Assembly (NCBI GenBank): GCA_051208035.1
Contig: JBPJFZ010000007.1
Location: 124,001 to 188,000 of the forward strand
DNA length: 64,000 nt
From: JACKOB01 sp024234575
GTDB taxonomy: Bacteria; Pseudomonadota; Gammaproteobacteria; Pseudomonadales; Oleiphilaceae
Direction of reading: 5' to 3'
The number at the start of each line of letters is the position of its first letter. Position 1 is the first letter of the stretch. Under the pieces are notes generated by a model. That model was not told the origin of the DNA. It saw only the letters and a program-made list of their open reading frames with translations, and did no database searches. Positions 62,641 through 64,000 of this stretch are shown here, in pieces. The position numbers and the translations under genes were made by a program.

Positions 62641-64000
62641 GGAGCATATTCTTCCTTTGTAAATAGTTGTTAATAAAGTGGAAATGTATCAGATGAAACG
62701 AACACCGGCTCTCTTCCTGTTTTATAAAACCTTTGTCCAGCGCTAGTCGCAACGCGCTTGAGACAACTCCTGGATCAAGACTGGTAGCAAGAACCAAATC
62801 ACTTTCACTCATCGAGTGATGTATTAATATTGATGCATAGACGAATAGAAAAGAAGTTGGCACTGCGCTCATATCTGGAGTTGAGAGCTTTTTGGGCGGC
62901 ATTGCCACCACTTTTCTGCCGGATTGCACATCGACGGTTTTTAACCAGAGTCGCTGAGCTATTGCCGGGTTACCCTGGCACAAATCGCTGAGTAAATAGA
63001 AAAAGCGCTGTTCGGCTGTGCGAATTGCGTGGTTGTTAGTGCGGCTTGTTGCAGACAGTGCCGCCTTATTGTACTCGAGCTTAAACTGGCTCCGATGATG
63101 TCTTGATAGTATTAAGGAGCGAATTTCGGATGGCGTCCAGCGTTTAATGTTGACGCTATCCAGGGCGCAAGTGATATCCGGCATGGCGCGACGAAGATAG
63201 TTCCAGCTTAGGTTATTCATGCTGATTATCCAAAATATCTTGCTACGGGTGCTGCGCATGATTTTTAGCAGTAAACGAATGGCTGAGAGGTGACCAACCT
63301 GTGTCAGAAACAAGTGATGTGCATCGTCAATAATTATGACTCGCGGAATATCCGGATCAGGACTCAGTTCTTCGTCTTCAATTCGAACTTTATACTCCGT
63401 CAAAAGTTGTCGCAAACCTTCTTCTGTAGTGATTTTAGTCGGTAGGGAGATGAATGTGCTGGTACTTTTTATTTCCCCCTTATTGCACTGCTCCGTTAAG
63501 CGTTGAAGCGTGCAGGTTTTACCCATGCCTTTTTCACCACAAATAATGGCGGTCCGGCTAAGTGTACTGGCAGTTATCCAGTTGTTGATTTTTTCTGTCA
63601 GGTTGGCGAGCAACCCGGTATTTATGTAGGGCAAATCTGTCAGCAATCGCTTATCAGAAAACCAGGTTTCATAGTTGGCTGGTGTGTCAGTTTCATCTTC
63701 TTCTACTTCAGCGACTTCTTTCTTAGTAAGGCTTTTTATCGATATCGAATGGGAAAATAGGCGCCTATACCAGGAAAACAGCATTAGTTGATTATGTATC
63801 AGTATGACGGTATTGCTGATAACAATGGGAATGATAAGTAGTGGGGTGAAAGATTTTACATGCGCAGTTTTAGTTTCTATCGGCGTATTGCGATGTACAA
63901 CGCGATTCAGCAAGACGTCCATATTAATTTGAATATCTTCAGCTTGAGCGTCAAGTGATCTTTTTATGATGATGTATGAGATTAGTAGCAATAGGCTTAA
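62633..64000 (-). CDS. Membrane-anchored AAA/STAND-type ATPase (5' end beyond window)
   Basis: At least 455 residues are visible; the frame is open to the window edge, so the TTG at 63991 is probably internal. A membrane helix (TPLLIIPIVISNTVILI) and part of another upstream precede a P-loop ATPase module with Walker A (CGEKGMGKT) and Walker B (VIIIDDAHH), a sensor-like IFWIISMNN and a helical winged-helix-like C-terminal part (SESDLVLATSLDPGVVSSAL, GFIKQEES). This layout resembles AAA ATPases of the Orc1/ExeA/STAND type fixed to a membrane. It overlaps the MscS gene by eight bases. Function unknown. Confidence 0.8.
   Translation of the reverse strand, partial: LSLLLLISYIIIKRSLDAQAEDIQINMDVLLNRVVHRNTPIETKTAHVKSFTPLLIIPIVISNTVILIHNQLMLFSWYRRLFSHSISIKSLTKKEVAEVEEDETDTPANYETWFSDKRLLTDLPYINTGLLANLTEKINNWITASTLSRTAIICGEKGMGKTCTLQRLTEQCNKGEIKSTSTFISLPTKITTEEGLRQLLTEYKVRIEDEELSPDPDIPRVIIIDDAHHLFLTQVGHLSAIRLLLKIMRSTRSKIFWIISMNNLSWNYLRRAMPDITCALDSVNIKRWTPSEIRSLILSRHHRSQFKLEYNKAALSATSRTNNHAIRTAEQRFFYLLSDLCQGNPAIAQRLWLKTVDVQSGRKVVAMPPKKLSTPDMSAVPTSFLFVYASILIHHSMSESDLVLATSLDPGVVSSALRLALDKGFIKQEESRCSFHLIHFHFINNYLQRKNMLHE

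Overview
The window is a chromosomal segment of a gammaproteobacterium. The order gshB / pilGHIJK-chpABC and gshB-tonB-yqgE-ruvX-pyrR-pyrB-pyrC' is the arrangement known from Pseudomonas and relatives. yrfG-hslR-hslO-pckA and rsmD/ftsY-ftsE-ftsX-rpoH are also standard gammaproteobacterial blocks. Moderate GC, storage-lipid enzymes (wax ester/diacylglycerol acyltransferase and class I PHA synthase) and a TRAP transporter fit a free-living, probably marine, pseudomonad or cellvibrionad-like bacterium; the genus cannot be fixed from sequence reading alone. I saw no rRNA, tRNA, insertion sequence, prophage or CRISPR array.

Layout. 1-9.4 kb: tail of an MscS channel, WS/DGAT, an EF-hand protein, PHA synthase, ZnuCB zinc importer and a DUF3422 protein. 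9.4-25.1 kb: a complete Pil-Chp chemosensory operon on the minus strand (pilG, pilH, pilI, pilJ, pilK, chpA, chpB, chpC), which in relatives controls type IV pili, twitching and surface sensing. Its ChpA is enormous (3196 residues) and carries a long series of phosphotransfer domains plus two acidic microsatellite-coded linkers. 25.4-32.7 kb: gshB, then a tightly packed tonB-yqgE-ruvX-pyrR-pyrB-pyrC' operon, marC and a membrane helix-hairpin-helix protein. 32.7-37.6 kb: HU and a three-gene TRAP system (lipoprotein, solute-binding protein, fused permease) resembling the TPR-associated TRAP transporters. 37.8-43 kb: pckA, hslO, hslR, yrfG, a degenerate orphan Hpt protein and cysQ. 43-49.5 kb: two GGDEF proteins, a small exported protein, mutM and a solitary hydantoinase A. 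49.7-53.9 kb: ftsY, ftsE, ftsX, rpoH. 54-58.8 kb: glxR-like reductase, hydroxypyruvate isomerase, djlA and an OmpR-type two-component pair. 58.8-64 kb: mostly small unknown genes, greB, a structured intergenic stretch that may encode an RNA, and at the right edge a membrane-anchored AAA-type ATPase overlapping a small MscS channel.

Most of the window is conserved core genome. The least explained parts are the ATPase-MscS pair at the right edge, the TPAT-like TRAP operon, the expanded ChpA, the hyuA-GGDEF overlap, the orphan Hpt-like protein and the intergenic hairpin region near 59.3 kb.
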